Positions 9,986 to 19,379 of a DNA stretch of 64,000 bases are shown piece after piece. Source of the DNA: an actinobacterium LLX17 (GTDB lineage: Bacteria; Actinomycetota; Actinomycetes; Propionibacteriales; Nocardioidaceae); NCBI GenBank assembly GCA_000471045.1, contig KI301992.1, forward strand, positions 194,900 to 258,899, written 5' to 3'. Each line of letters opens with the position of its first letter. Position 1 is the stretch's first letter. The position numbers were made by a program, and so were the translations under genes. The notes under the pieces were generated by a model. It was not told where the DNA came from and did no database searches. It worked only from the letters and a program-made list of their open reading frames with translations.

Positions 9986-10886
9986 ACAGCACGAGCGCCG
10001 ACCACACCAGCACGAAGCCGATCCAACGCGGCCCCGTCATCTCCTCGCCGAACACGACGAGCCCCAGGACGAACTGCAGCGCAGGGCCCAGGTACTGCAG
10101 CAGACCGATCGTCGTCAGCGACAGACGGGTGGCGGCCGCGCCGAACAGCAGGAGCGGGATGGCCGTGACCACGCCCGTGCCGACCAGCAGCGCCACGTTG
10201 CCCCAGCCCTCGTGCCCGAACACCAGCGAGCCGTCGAACGTCAGCCAGGCCAGGTAGGCCAGGGCCACGGGGGTCAGCAGCATCGTCTCGGCGCCGAGCC
10301 CCTCGACCGTCCCGAGGTCGAGCTTCTTCTTGACGAAGCCGTAGATGGCGAACGAGGTGGCGACCGCGAGGGCGATGGTGGGCACCCGGCCGTAGTCGAC
10401 GGTGAGGATCGTGACGGCGACCGCGCCCAGGGCGACGGCGGCCCACTGGAGCCGCCGGAGCCGCTCACCGAGCAGCACGACGCCGAGCATGACGGTGACG
10501 AGCGGGTTGATGAAGTAGCCGAGCGAGGTCTCGATGACCCGCTCGTGCGTGACGCCGTAGATGAACGCGCCCCAGTTGATCGCGATGACGATCGAGGCGA
10601 GCGAGAGCCAGGCCAAGAGGCGGGGCTGGCGCAGGATCGCCAGGAACTGGGTCCAGCGCCCGGTGACCGTGAGCAGGCCGACCACGAAGACCAGCGACCA
10701 GACGACCCGGTGCGCCAGGATCTCGAGCGACCCGGCGGGCTCCAGGAGCGGCCAGTACAGGGGGAAGAGGCCCCAGCACAGGTACGCGCCGACGCCGAAG
10801 GGCACACCACCACGACGCTCGGTCCTGAGTTCCTGCACGAGAGCAGTCAACACCCGCCAGTGGGCCACCGGTTCCCGGGTCGCCAC
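9915..10886 (-). CDS. rarD: RarD, EamA-family transporter
   Basis: 323 residues with ten predicted helices in two EamA repeats. The RarD-type start GVGAYLCWGLFPLYWP and the conserved segments GYFINPLV, VKKKLDLGTVEGL and LLQYLGPALQF are visible. RarD proteins are inner-membrane permeases of poorly defined substrate. About 27 residues precede the usual family start, so the true start may be an internal GTG near 10806. Confidence 0.88.
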   Translation of the reverse strand: MATREPVAHWRVLTALVQELRTERRGGVPFGVGAYLCWGLFPLYWPLLEPAGSLEILAHRVVWSLVFVVGLLTVTGRWTQFLAILRQPRLLAWLSLASIVIAINWGAFIYGVTHERVIETSLGYFINPLVTVMLGVVLLGERLRRLQWAAVALGAVAVTILTVDYGRVPTIALAVATSFAIYGFVKKKLDLGTVEGLGAETMLLTPVALAYLAWLTFDGSLVFGHEGWGNVALLVGTGVVTAIPLLLFGAAATRLSLTTIGLLQYLGPALQFVLGLVVFGEEMTGPRWIGFVLVWSALVLFTTDAVQNRRRRSAIEPVEPVEM

Positions 10887-10892
10887 CGGACG

Positions 10893-10955
10893 CGCTGAGT
10901 GTCACGTCCTGGTTGCGAAACGCCGCGTTTCGCCGCCGAAACGTGCCACTCAGCG
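10893..10955. repeat. Nested inverted repeat (two palindromes, one inside the other)
   Basis: The outer arms are 10893-10907 and 10941-10955 (15 bp, one mismatch, reading CGCTGAGTGTCACGT outward in). Inside lies a perfect 8-3-8 palindrome at 10915-10933 (GCGAAACG, CCG, CGTTTCGC). It fills most of the 87-bp gap between the SDR stop and the rarD start, both on the minus strand. It lacks a T tract, so a REP-like or cruciform element is more likely than a terminator. Confidence 0.75.
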
Positions 10956-10973
10956 GGGACGGTCCGTCGGGCG

Positions 10974-11729
10974 CTACGCGGGGTGGATCGGGGCGCGGTG
11001 CACCTTGGTGTTGGAGGCCTGGGCCAGGGGGCGCAGGACGAGCAGGTCGACGTTGACGTGCCGCGGGCGCGTGGCGACCCAGGTGATGACCTCGGCGACG
11101 TCCTCGGCGGTCAGCGGCCCCTCGACTCCGGCGTACACGGCGTCGGCCTTCTCGCGGTCCCCAAGTCGCACGAGGGAGAACTCGTCGGTGCGGACCATGC
11201 CCGGTGCGACCTCGGTGACCCGGATCGGCCGGCCGTTCAGCTCGAGCCGCAGGATCTCCGTCATGGCCGCGAGCCCGTGCTTGGCCGCCACGTAGCCACC
11301 GCCACCCTCGTACACACCGTGGCCCGCGGTCGAGCCCGTGTTGACGATGGTGCCGGCGCCGGAGGCCTCGAGGGCTCCCACCAGCGCCTGCGTCACCTGC
11401 ACCGTGCCGACGACGTTCATCTCGTACATGCGTCGCCAGTCCGCGACGTCACCGGTCGCGACGGGATCAACGCCCAGGGCGCCCCCGGCGTTGTTGACCA
11501 GCACGTCGAGCCGGTCGCCGACCGCAGCAGCGAGCCCCGCGACTGAGTCGGCGTCGGTCACGTCGCACCGCACCGCCGTGCCCCCGATCTCGGCGGCCAG
11601 CGCCTCGAGGCGGTCGAGCCGGCGGGCGGCGCAGTAGACATGGAACCCCTCGGCGGCGAGCGCGCGAGCGGTGGCGGCACCGATCCCGCTGCTCGCCCCG
11701 GTCACGACGGCAGTGCGTACGTCACTCAT
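10974..11729 (-). CDS. Short-chain dehydrogenase/reductase (SDR)
   Basis: 251 residues from the ATG at 11729. A classical SDR: cofactor motif TGASSGIG near residue 11, NNAG, a catalytic Ser in NTGSTAG, and YxxxK in YVAAK. An arginine-containing segment after the second strand (AARRLDRL) suggests NADP preference. The C-terminal LRPLAQA resembles NADP-dependent 3-hydroxy-acid/serine dehydrogenases (YdfG-like). The substrate is unresolved. An in-frame codon 21 bases upstream could extend it. Confidence 0.85.
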   Translation of the reverse strand: MSDVRTAVVTGASSGIGAATARALAAEGFHVYCAARRLDRLEALAAEIGGTAVRCDVTDADSVAGLAAAVGDRLDVLVNNAGGALGVDPVATGDVADWRRMYEMNVVGTVQVTQALVGALEASGAGTIVNTGSTAGHGVYEGGGGYVAAKHGLAAMTEILRLELNGRPIRVTEVAPGMVRTDEFSLVRLGDREKADAVYAGVEGPLTAEDVAEVITWVATRPRHVNVDLLVLRPLAQASNTKVHRAPIHPA

Positions 11730-11785
11730 GACGTCATCGTCGCGGATCACGGGGCGGCAGCGTGACGCGGGTCAGAGGCTGGGGG

Positions 11786-12277
11786 TCAGCGAGCAGCGCC
11801 CTCGAGCGAGCCCGTCACCTCGGCGGTCGCGGGGTCGGTGATGAGGCAGGAGATCAGCCGGTCATCGAGCTGGTCCCAGGTCTGCTGGGTCGGCGTGAGG
11901 TACGTGAAGTCGAGCGTCGACTCCTCGTAGGAGAGTCCGACGAAGGAGTCGAACGCAGTGACGCACTCGGTCTCCGCCTCCTTCTCGACCTCGGCCGTGC
12001 CGGGGAACTCGTCGCCGTCGATCTCGGACTCGTGGAACGCCTCGGCCTCGTGCGGCTCGGCGCACGGGATGGCGGTGAGGGTCTCCACCTCACCGGTCGC
12101 ACCGCTCGGGAAGTTGTAGCAGTCGCCGACCTGGATGTCGAAGACGCTGGCGTCGTCGTTGCGCTCGGTGACGGTGCCGTCGTCGTCGCGCTCGGTCTCG
12201 GTCGCGCCGGAGCAGCCCGTCAGGAGCAGGCCGGCCATGGTCGCGGCAGCAAGAGCCACGAAACGGGATGAGTTCAT
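11786..12277 (-). CDS. Septum-formation-domain lipoprotein
   Basis: 163 residues. A signal sequence with lipobox LLTGC at about residues 19-23 is followed by an acidic linker and one domain with VGDCYNFP, IPCAEPHEAEAF, and paired cysteines (ECVTAF, ISCLI), matching the actinobacterial Septum_form domain. It is probably anchored on the outer face of the membrane; its function is poorly known. The ATG lies 7 bases from a TAACAT -10 box (12285-12290 on the minus strand), indicating a leaderless mRNA. Confidence 0.8.
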   Translation of the reverse strand: MNSSRFVALAAATMAGLLLTGCSGATETERDDDGTVTERNDDASVFDIQVGDCYNFPSGATGEVETLTAIPCAEPHEAEAFHESEIDGDEFPGTAEVEKEAETECVTAFDSFVGLSYEESTLDFTYLTPTQQTWDQLDDRLISCLITDPATAEVTGSLEGAAR

Positions 12278-12354
12278 GGGGAGGATGTTAGGGCCCCATG
12301 AGCCCCCCAGGTGGCGAGACTCGCGAACTTTCACCGGTGCGGGATGATGAAGGG

Positions 12355-13599
12355 GTGAGTGTTCGCCGGGTCGCCATGTTGTCGGCCCACACGTCTCCGC
12401 TCGCGCAGCCCGGAGACGGCGACGCGGGCGGCATGAACGTCTACGTGCTGGAGCTCTCGCGCCGCCTCGCGCGGCGGGGTGTCGAGGTCGAGGTGTTCAC
12501 CCGCGCGACGTCTCGCCACCAGGATCCCGTGGTCGACGTCGAGCCCGGCATCCGCGTGCGCCACGTGGCCGCCGGACCCTTCGAAGGCCTGCGCAAGGGC
12601 GACCTGCCGGCGCAGCTGTGCGCCTTCGTGCGTGACGTGCTGCGCGTCGAGGTGGAGGGCGGGCCCGGCTACTTCGACCTCGTGCACTCGCACTACTGGT
12701 TGTCCGGCCAGGTGGGCACGGTCGTCAGCGAGCGGTGGGACGTCCCCCTGGTCCACTCGATGCACACGATGGCGAAGGTCAAGAACGCCCGACTCGCGGC
12801 CGGCGACCTCGCCGAGCCCGCCGGGCGCATCGCCGGCGAGGAGGAGATCGTCCGTCTGGCCCACCGGCTCATCGCCAACACGGCTGACGAGCGCGACCAG
12901 CTCGTCGAGCTGTACGACGCCGATCCGTCCCGCATCGACGTCGTCGCGCCGGGTGTCGACCTCGATGTCTTCCGCTCCGGGCGGCAGGCCGAGGCCCGTG
13001 CGCGGCTCGGCATCGACCCCGATGCGGCCCTGGTGCTCTTCGCCGGTCGCATCCAGCCGCTCAAGGCCCCCGACGTCGTCATCGCGGCGGCCGCGCGACT
13101 CCTCGACCACGACCCCGCGCTGCGCCACCGCCTGCAGGTCGCCGTCGTCGGCGGCGCGTCCGGCACGGGGCTCGACCGCCCCACCGCCCTGGCCGAGCTG
13201 ACCACCGAGCTCGGCATCGATGACCACGTCCGGTTCGTCCCCACGCTTCCCCAGTCAGAGCTGGCTGACTGGTACGCCGCCGCCACGGTGGTCTGCGTCC
13301 CGTCCTACAACGAGTCGTTCGGCCTCGTCGCCATCGAGGCGCAGGCGTGCGGCACCCCCGTGGTGGCCGCGCACGTGGGCGGTCTGGTCACCGCAGTGTC
13401 CGACGGGGTCACCGGTGTGCTCGTCGACGGCCACGACCCCGCCCACTACGCCGCCGCGATGCGGCCGCTGCTGGTCGACCCGGACCAGCGTGCAGCCATG
13501 TCGGTCAAGGCCGTGGCGCACGCCGAGAGCTTCGGCTGGGACGCGACGGCCGACCGCACGCTCCGCACCTACGCGGCTGCACGTTCAGGAGGTTCTTGA
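12355..13599 (+). CDS. mshA: D-inositol-3-phosphate glycosyltransferase (mycothiol step 1)
   Basis: 414 residues. MshA transfers GlcNAc from UDP-GlcNAc to 1-L-Ins-1-P, the first committed step of mycothiol synthesis. A GT4 fold is evident: [19 protein letters not shown] at the N-terminus with GGMNVYV, and the C-terminal E-x7-E signature in [24 protein letters not shown] 12355 is chosen because MshA proteins begin just before RRVAMLS; it sits 6 bases after a weak GATGAT -10. It overlaps the YbjN gene by one base, as in the mycobacterial mshA neighbourhood. Confidence 0.95.
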   Translation: MSVRRVAMLSAHTSPLAQPGDGDAGGMNVYVLELSRRLARRGVEVEVFTRATSRHQDPVVDVEPGIRVRHVAAGPFEGLRKGDLPAQLCAFVRDVLRVEVEGGPGYFDLVHSHYWLSGQVGTVVSERWDVPLVHSMHTMAKVKNARLAAGDLAEPAGRIAGEEEIVRLAHRLIANTADERDQLVELYDADPSRIDVVAPGVDLDVFRSGRQAEARARLGIDPDAALVLFAGRIQPLKAPDVVIAAAARLLDHDPALRHRLQVAVVGGASGTGLDRPTALAELTTELGIDDHVRFVPTLPQSELADWYAAATVVCVPSYNESFGLVAIEAQACGTPVVAAHVGGLVTAVSDGVTGVLVDGHDPAHYAAAMRPLLVDPDQRAAMSVKAVAHAESFGWDATADRTLRTYAAARSGGS

Positions 13600-14135
13600 T
13601 GAGCACGCGTGAGATCGTCCTCGACGCCCTGCAGGCGGCCGGGCTCGAGCACACCGAGCACCGGCACGGCGTCTTCGACGTCGATCTTCCCGGTGAGCGG
13701 AAGCTCAAGACCAGCTGCCGGCTCGAGCTCGGCAAGCACTCGCTGGGCGTCCACGCCTTCGTGGCGCGCCGCCCTGACGAGAACCACGAGGCCGTCTACC
13801 GCTGGCTGCTCGAGCGCAACCTCAAGCTGTTCGGCGTCGCCTTCGCCGTCGATGCGGCCGGCGACATCTACCTCGACGGACGCCTGCCACTGGAGGCCGT
13901 GACCGCCGAGGGCATCGACCGGCTCCTCGGCTCGGTGCTGACCTACGCCGACGAGTCGTTCAACGTCATCCTCGAGCTCGGCTTCGCCTCGTCGATCCGC
14001 AAGGAGTGGGCGTGGCGCGAGTCGCGCGGCGAGTCGACCCGCAACCTCCAGGCGTTCCGCCACCTGCGCCCCCAGAACGACGACGCCGGGGCCGCCGCCG
14101 ACGACCCCGAGAACGCCGACAGCCCCGAGGCCTGA
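13599..14135 (+). CDS. YbjN domain-containing protein
   Basis: 178 residues with a YbjN-type fold (resembling type III secretion chaperones): alternating strands such as LKTSCRLELGKHSLGVHAFV, then YRWLLERNLKLFGVAF, and a helical end. No catalytic motif is visible and the acidic tail (last 20 residues) looks disordered. It starts on the mshA stop (TGATG) and is preceded by AGGAGG. Mycobacteria keep a YbjN gene in the same place after mshA, so the pairing appears ancient; the role is unknown. Confidence 0.82.
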   Translation: MSTREIVLDALQAAGLEHTEHRHGVFDVDLPGERKLKTSCRLELGKHSLGVHAFVARRPDENHEAVYRWLLERNLKLFGVAFAVDAAGDIYLDGRLPLEAVTAEGIDRLLGSVLTYADESFNVILELGFASSIRKEWAWRESRGESTRNLQAFRHLRPQNDDAGAAADDPENADSPEA

Positions 14136-14191
14136 CCAGCCCCCTCTCACCACGCCTCCCCGGCGGCCCCGTCCTGCCCTAGCCTGAGCGG

Positions 14192-15526
14192 ATGGCGGAC
14201 GGCACGAGCACGCGACTGCCGGACCGGGTGGTCCGCGGCTACGGGCTCGGCAGCGTCGCGACGGGCACGTTCGGCACCGTGCCAGGGCTCCTCCTGCTGC
14301 CCTACCTCACCGACACGATCGGGGTCGCCGCAGTCCTCGCCGGCGTCATCGTGTTCCTGCCCAAGGCCTGGGACGTGGTGCTCAACCCGATCGCCGGACG
14401 CATCAGCGACCGCAGCACCCATCCGGCCGGTCGCCGCCGCCCCTTCCTGCTGCGGGCGGGTCTGGCGCTGGCCGTCTGCTTCGCTCTGATGTTCGCGGGG
14501 CCCACCGGGTCGCCTGGCATCGCGGCTGCGTGGGTCGTGGTGGCGTTCCTGGCCTGCGCCACGGCGTACGCCTTCTTCCAGGTGCCGTACGTGGCGATGC
14601 CGGCGGAGCTGACGCTCGACTACGACGAGCGGACCCGGCTCATGACGTGGCGGGTCGCGATCCTGGCCGTCGCCATCCTGCTGTCCGGCGCCACGGCGCC
14701 GATGGTCGTCGACGCCGTGGGGCCGGACTCCGCCGCGGGGTACCGGCTGATGGGCCTCTACGTCGCGCTGATCCTGGTGCTCGGTGTCCTGGGCGCGTGG
14801 TGGGGAACCCGTGGCGCGCCGGAGCACCGTGTCGAGACGCCCGCCGGCGGGCTGCGCGAACAATTGCGTCTGGTGGCCGATTCGCCCGACTTCCGCCCCC
14901 TGCTGACGACCTTCGTGCTGCAGGCGTTGGGCATCGGTACGATGCTCGCCGGAGTCGCTTACGTGGCCGACGACGTGCTGGACACCAGCGGGGCCGCGAC
15001 GATCCTGTTCGCCGCCTTCGTCGGACCCGCTCTCGTCGTGACGCCGCTGTGGGAGAGGTACGCGCGGCGTCGCACCAAGCGCTCCGGCTACGTGCTGGCG
15101 ACGATCGCCATGGTCACCGGGATGCTGACGATCGCCGTGGCCCTCCCAGTGCTCCCGGCGCTCGCCTACGGCGGTGCCGCGATCGTCGGGGTCGGGTACG
15201 CGGGTGCGCAGGTGTTCCCCATGGCGATGCTGCCGGACGTCGCCGCCCGGGACGCCGCCCGAACCGGGGAGAACCGCGTCGGGGTTTTCACCGGGGTGTG
15301 GACCGCGGGCGAGACCCTCGGCCTCGCCCTGGGGCCGGCCGTCTTCGCGCTGGTGCTCGCCGTGGGCGGCTACGTCTCGTCCTCGGCCGACGTCGACGTG
15401 ACCCAGCCCGACTCCGCCGAGCTGGCCATCCGGCTCGGCTTCACCCTGCTGCCCGCGGTGATCACGGCCCTGAGCCTGCTCGCGCTGCGGGGCTACCGAC
15501 TCGACGAGGGGATCCGCCGTGATTGA
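14192..15526 (+). CDS. MFS transporter, GPH (sugar:cation symporter) type
   Basis: 444 residues, 12 predicted helices. GPH-family marks are LPKAWDVVLNPIAGRISDRS, RRRPFLL and FFQVPYVAMPAELT. The family imports sugars or sugar-like solutes with Na+ or H+. The leaderless ATG stands 6 bases from TAGCCT (14180-14185). The gene overlaps the downstream PLP lyase by 8 bases, suggesting uptake linked to that enzyme, but the substrate is not evident. Confidence 0.85.
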   Translation: MADGTSTRLPDRVVRGYGLGSVATGTFGTVPGLLLLPYLTDTIGVAAVLAGVIVFLPKAWDVVLNPIAGRISDRSTHPAGRRRPFLLRAGLALAVCFALMFAGPTGSPGIAAAWVVVAFLACATAYAFFQVPYVAMPAELTLDYDERTRLMTWRVAILAVAILLSGATAPMVVDAVGPDSAAGYRLMGLYVALILVLGVLGAWWGTRGAPEHRVETPAGGLREQLRLVADSPDFRPLLTTFVLQALGIGTMLAGVAYVADDVLDTSGAATILFAAFVGPALVVTPLWERYARRRTKRSGYVLATIAMVTGMLTIAVALPVLPALAYGGAAIVGVGYAGAQVFPMAMLPDVAARDAARTGENRVGVFTGVWTAGETLGLALGPAVFALVLAVGGYVSSSADVDVTQPDSAELAIRLGFTLLPAVITALSLLALRGYRLDEGIRRD

Positions 15527-16946
15527 ACCTGCCCGGACCGTGGACCAGGTCCTTGCCGAGCTGGAGGAGCTGCGCGCCCGCGACCTGCCCACCCACGGCG
15601 GCCGCACGCTGGCCTACGTCTACGACTCCGGCGTGGCCGAGGCCGACGAGCTCGGCCGGCGAGCGCTGGCCATGTACGGCTCGACCAACGGGCTCGACCC
15701 CACGGCCTTCCCGAGCCTGCTGCACATGGAGTCCGACCTGATCGCCACGGCTCGCCGGCTGTTCCACGGCGATGACGAGGTCGTGGGATCGGTGACCTCG
15801 GGCGGCACCGAGTCGATCCTGCTCGCCGTCAAGACCGCTCGCGACGCGGCCGGCGTCGACGACCCGGTGCTGATCGTGCCCACCACGATCCACGCGGCGT
15901 TCCACAAGGCCTGCCACTACTTCGGGGTCGACCGCATCGCCGTGCCGGTCGACCCGCACACGTTCCGAGCCGACCCGGTGGCGATGGCCGCTGCGATGGA
16001 CGAGCACGCCGGCCGCGTCGTGCTCGTGGCGGCATCGGCTCCGTCGTACGCCCACGGCGTGATCGACCCGATCGAGGAGATCGCCGGCCACACCCGCGAG
16101 CGAGGCCTGCGGTTCCATGTCGACGCCTGCATCGGCGGATGGGTGCTGCCCTGGGCGGGGGTGCATCAGTCCTGGGACTTCGCGGTCGACGGCGTCACGT
16201 CCCTGTCGGCCGACCTGCACAAGTACGCGTACACGCCGAAGGGCGTCTCACTTCTGCTGCACGCGACACCGGAGCTCCGGCGGCACCAATTCTTCGCGAG
16301 TGCCGACTGGCCGGGCTACACGATGCTCAACGCCACCGTGCAGTCGACGAAGTCCGGGGGCCCGCTCGCCGCCGCGTGGGCCGTGGTGCGCTACCTGGGC
16401 GACGAGGGGTACGCCCGGCTCGTCCGCACCGCGCTGGACGGCACCACCGCACTGGTCGCCGGGGTGGCCGAGATCGAGCACCTGCAGGTCGTCGTGCCGC
16501 CGGACTCGACGCTCGTCGCGATCAGCGCCGACGACTCGTGCGACGTGTTCACGATCTGCGACCTGATGCTGGAGCGCGGCTGGTTCGTGCAGCCGCAGAT
16601 GGGCTTCGCCGGCGGGCCCGCGACGATGCACGTGAGCCTGTCAGCGGCGACCGCGGCCTCCGTACCGGACTTCCTCGACGCACTCGCTGCGGCCGTGGCC
16701 ACGGCCGTCGAGCGCGGACCCATCGTCGTCGACGAGGACCTGCGTGCCGCGGCGGAGTCGCTCGACCCCGCGACGCTCGACGACGACGCCTTCGCCGGGC
16801 TGCTGCAGGTGGCCGGCCTCGCGGGGGACACTGGCGCCGTCGAGGTGCCGGCCCAGATGGCACCGGTCAACGCGCTGCTCGACGTGGCACCGCCCCGCCT
16901 GCGTGAGGCGCTCCTGACGGCCTTCCTCGACCACCTGACGCGCTGA
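15519..16946 (+). CDS. PLP-dependent decarboxylase/lyase, sphingosine-1-phosphate-lyase-like
   Basis: 475 residues in the group II PLP decarboxylase superfamily. TSGGTESILLAVKTAR contacts cofactor phosphate, HVDACIGGW supplies the ring-binding Asp, and SADLHKYAYTPKG carries the Schiff-base lysine. The arrangement resembles S1P lyase and archaeal tyrosine/aspartate decarboxylases more than GadB. The C-terminal part (after about residue 390) is longer and less conserved. The GTG start overlaps the transporter gene. Confidence 0.82.
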   Translation: MIEPARTVDQVLAELEELRARDLPTHGGRTLAYVYDSGVAEADELGRRALAMYGSTNGLDPTAFPSLLHMESDLIATARRLFHGDDEVVGSVTSGGTESILLAVKTARDAAGVDDPVLIVPTTIHAAFHKACHYFGVDRIAVPVDPHTFRADPVAMAAAMDEHAGRVVLVAASAPSYAHGVIDPIEEIAGHTRERGLRFHVDACIGGWVLPWAGVHQSWDFAVDGVTSLSADLHKYAYTPKGVSLLLHATPELRRHQFFASADWPGYTMLNATVQSTKSGGPLAAAWAVVRYLGDEGYARLVRTALDGTTALVAGVAEIEHLQVVVPPDSTLVAISADDSCDVFTICDLMLERGWFVQPQMGFAGGPATMHVSLSAATAASVPDFLDALAAAVATAVERGPIVVDEDLRAAAESLDPATLDDDAFAGLLQVAGLAGDTGAVEVPAQMAPVNALLDVAPPRLREALLTAFLDHLTR

Positions 16947-17000
16947 GGTCGCCTGCCCCCCTGTTCACGGTGACGGCGGGACCCCGTGCGCGTCGCCCGG

Positions 17001-17006
17001 TAGCGT
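17001..17006 (+). promoter_or_regulatory. -10 box deciding the start of the DsbA-like gene
   Basis: TAGCGT followed by 7 bases and then GTG at 17014. The in-frame GTG at 17005 falls inside the -10 box and cannot be the start of a transcript made from it, so 17014 is preferred. No Shine-Dalgarno sequence is present. Confidence 0.6.
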
Positions 17007-17013
17007 GGACGCC

Positions 17014-17688
17014 GTGAAGGCCACCTTGTTCGTCGACGTCACCGACCCCTGGTCGTACATCGGCGCGACTCGATTCACTCGTGCGGCGGCGACCTACACG
17101 ATCCTGACCGGCGAGCCGGTGCGCACGACGCTGCGAGCCCACCTGCTGGAGCCCGATCTCGTGTCCACGGGGCGCCCGCTCATGACCGCGCTGTCCGAGC
17201 GCCTCGGCGGCGCCGACAAGGCCGAGCTGCTCAACATCCGGGTGCGGGCGGCCGCGCGCATCACCGGCATCGACCTCAACTTCGAGGACGCCGTCGAGGC
17301 CAACTCCTTCGACGCCTGGCGGCTGCTCACCTGGGCTGACGAGGCCGGGCCGGGGGTCCAGTACGACCTCGCGCAGCAGCTCTGGCGCGCCCACCTGCTG
17401 GAGGGCGCCGACATCGGCGACCACGACGTGCTCGCCACCCGCGCCGCCCTGGTGGGGCTCGACCTCGAGACGGCCGAGGCGCTGCTCGCCAGCACCGAGT
17501 ACGCCGACGCCGTGCGGCAGCAGCACGCCACGGCCCTCGAGGTCGGCTTCGACCAGCTGCCGGCCATCGTGGTCGACGACGAGTGGTCGATCGCGGGGGT
17601 GCACTCCCAGCACGACTACGTGCAGTCGCTCGACCGGGTGCGTGCCGAGCGCGGTACCCCGTGGCGCGAGGACGAGCAGCCTGACTGA
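17014..17688 (+). CDS. DsbA-family (FrnE/HCCA isomerase-like) thioredoxin-fold protein without CxxC
   Basis: 224 residues. The N-terminal beta strand runs into DVTDPWSYIGATRF, where FrnE-type proteins have CPWCYIG. A helical insertion follows, and the C-terminal cis-Pro region is QLPAIVVDDEWSIAGVHS. Both redox cysteines are replaced (Asp and Ser), so a thiol oxidoreductase role is unlikely. A GSH- or mycothiol-dependent isomerase/transferase is possible for this fold but not shown. Confidence 0.78.
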   Translation: MKATLFVDVTDPWSYIGATRFTRAAATYTILTGEPVRTTLRAHLLEPDLVSTGRPLMTALSERLGGADKAELLNIRVRAAARITGIDLNFEDAVEANSFDAWRLLTWADEAGPGVQYDLAQQLWRAHLLEGADIGDHDVLATRAALVGLDLETAEALLASTEYADAVRQQHATALEVGFDQLPAIVVDDEWSIAGVHSQHDYVQSLDRVRAERGTPWREDEQPD

Positions 17689-17748
17689 GGCGGTGCCCAG
17701 GTCCGCCCAGGACGGCCCCTGCGGCTCGGTCTCGCTAGGCTCGGGCCC

Positions 17749-18495
17749 ATGAGCCACACCCTGATCCTGCTGCGCCACGGGCACAGCGAGTGGAACGCCA
17801 AGAACCTGTTCACCGGCTGGGTCGACGTCGACCTCAACGAGCAGGGCGTCACCGAGGCCGCCCGCGGCGCCGAGCTGCTGGCCGAGGCCGGCCTGGCACC
17901 CGATGTCTCGCACACCTCGCTGCTGCGCCGGGCCATCCGCACGTCGCAGATCGTGCTCGACGGCATCGACCGGCACTGGATCCCCGTCAAGCGGTCGTGG
18001 CGCCTCAACGAGCGGCACTACGGTGCGCTGCAGGGCAAGGACAAGAAGGCCACGCTGGAGGAGTTCGGCGAGGAGCAGTTCATGACGTGGCGCCGCTCCT
18101 ACACCACGCCGCCGCCGCCGCTCGACGACGACTCCGAGTTCAGCCAGGCCCGCGACCCCCGCTACGCCACGCTGCCCGACGAGCTGCTCCCGCGCACCGA
18201 GTGCCTCGCCGACGTGCTCGACCGGATGCTGCCGTACTGGTACGACGAGATCGTGCCGGACCTGCTGAGCGGCCACACGGTGCTGGTGACGGCGCACGGC
18301 AACTCGTTGCGGGCGCTGGTCAAGCACCTCGACGGACTGGGTGAGGACGAGGTCGTGGGGCTCAACATCCCCACCGGCATCCCGCTGGTCTACGAGCTCG
18401 ACGACGCCTTCCACCCCACCGTCAAGGGCGGCACCTACCTCGACCCCGCAGCCGCCGAGGCCGCCATCGCCTCGGTGGCCAAGCAAGGCCGTTAG
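17749..18495 (+). CDS. gpmA: 2,3-bisphosphoglycerate-dependent phosphoglycerate mutase
   Basis: 248 residues. The phosphohistidine motif [10 protein letters not shown] (His10) is complete, with [11 protein letters not shown], the substrate loop [13 protein letters not shown] and the second His in [11 protein letters not shown]. It interconverts 3- and 2-phosphoglycerate in glycolysis and gluconeogenesis. A TAGGCT -10 at 17736-17741 is 7 bases from the ATG (leaderless). It lies next to regX3/senX3, as in mycobacteria. Confidence 0.96.
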   Translation: MSHTLILLRHGHSEWNAKNLFTGWVDVDLNEQGVTEAARGAELLAEAGLAPDVSHTSLLRRAIRTSQIVLDGIDRHWIPVKRSWRLNERHYGALQGKDKKATLEEFGEEQFMTWRRSYTTPPPPLDDDSEFSQARDPRYATLPDELLPRTECLADVLDRMLPYWYDEIVPDLLSGHTVLVTAHGNSLRALVKHLDGLGEDEVVGLNIPTGIPLVYELDDAFHPTVKGGTYLDPAAAEAAIASVAKQGR

Positions 18496-18544
18496 AGCGC
18501 ACGGCTCCTTCGTCGCCGCACCACCGGCTCGTTCCTCACCGGTG

Positions 18545-18690
18545 CCGGGCTTCGCCCGGGCGCTTGCCTCGCTGCGCTCGGCCTGTGGTCGCGTCGCGCG
18601 GTCCGCGCCTTTCGTAGCGTCTCGTCGACTTCGGGGCTCGCTGCGCTCGCACCTCAGCTCGGCGGCTGCGCTCCTCGCACCTCAAGGAGC
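18545..18690. repeat. Repeat-rich 203-bp gap between gpmA and regX3
   Basis: Holds a short hairpin CCGGGCTTCGCCCGG (18545-18559) and two copies of the self-complementary-like string CTCGCTGCGCTCG (18568-18580 and 18637-18649) plus decayed versions. No credible gene. The hairpin may act as a weak bidirectional transcription block, because gpmA and regX3 converge here. Confidence 0.55.
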
Positions 18691-18698
18691 GGATCGCG

Positions 18699-19379
18699 TC
18701 AGCCCTCCAATTTGTAGCCCAGCCCGCGGACGGTGGTGAGCGTGATGGGGTTCGCGGGGTCGGGCTCGATCTTGGCGCGCAGGCGCTTGACGTGGACGTC
18801 GAGCGTCTTGGTGTCGCCCACGTAGTCGGCGCCCCACACGCGGTCGATCAGCTGGCCACGGGTGAGCACCCGGCCGGGGTTGCGCAGGAAGAACTCCAGC
18901 AGCTCGAACTCCTTGAGCGGCAGGCGCACCTCGGCGCCGTCGACCGTCACCAGGTGGCGGTCGACGTCCATGCGGACGCGACCGGCCTCGAGCGACCCGG
19001 TGTCGATGTCGTCCTCGGCCACCCCGCGACGCAGGACCGCGCGGATGCGCGCCACCAGCTCGCGCGGCGAGTACGGCTTGGTGACGTAGTCGTCGGCACC
19101 CAGCTCGAGGCCCACGACCTTGTCGACCTCGGTGTCCTTGGCGCTGACCATGATGATCGGCACCGACGACGTCTGACGGAGCTGTCGGCACACCTCGGTG
19201 CCCGACAGGCCGGGCAGCATGAGGTCGAGCAGCACGATGTCGGCGCCGCTCCGGTCGAACTCCAGCAGCGCGTCGGGGCCGGTCTCGGCCACGGCCACGT
19301 CGAAGCCCTCCTTGCGCAGGACGTAGGAGAGAGCCTCGCTGTAGCTGGCCTCGTCCTCGACCACCAGGACCTTGGTCAC
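18699..19379 (-). CDS. regX3: Response regulator RegX3 (OmpR/PhoB family)
   Basis: 226 residues. The receiver domain (1-120) has the acidic pocket VEDE, phospho-acceptor Asp52 in VLLDLMLP, Thr/Ser in MVSAKD and Lys in VTKPYS. A winged-helix DNA-binding domain (about 130-226) ends in TTVRGLGYKLEG. Phosphate-starvation regulator; GTG start overlaps the senX3 stop (GTGA). Direct control of its own cluster is suggested by the Pho box at 20588-20626. Confidence 0.94.
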   Translation of the reverse strand: MTKVLVVEDEASYSEALSYVLRKEGFDVAVAETGPDALLEFDRSGADIVLLDLMLPGLSGTEVCRQLRQTSSVPIIMVSAKDTEVDKVVGLELGADDYVTKPYSPRELVARIRAVLRRGVAEDDIDTGSLEAGRVRMDVDRHLVTVDGAEVRLPLKEFELLEFFLRNPGRVLTRGQLIDRVWGADYVGDTKTLDVHVKRLRAKIEPDPANPITLTTVRGLGYKLEG

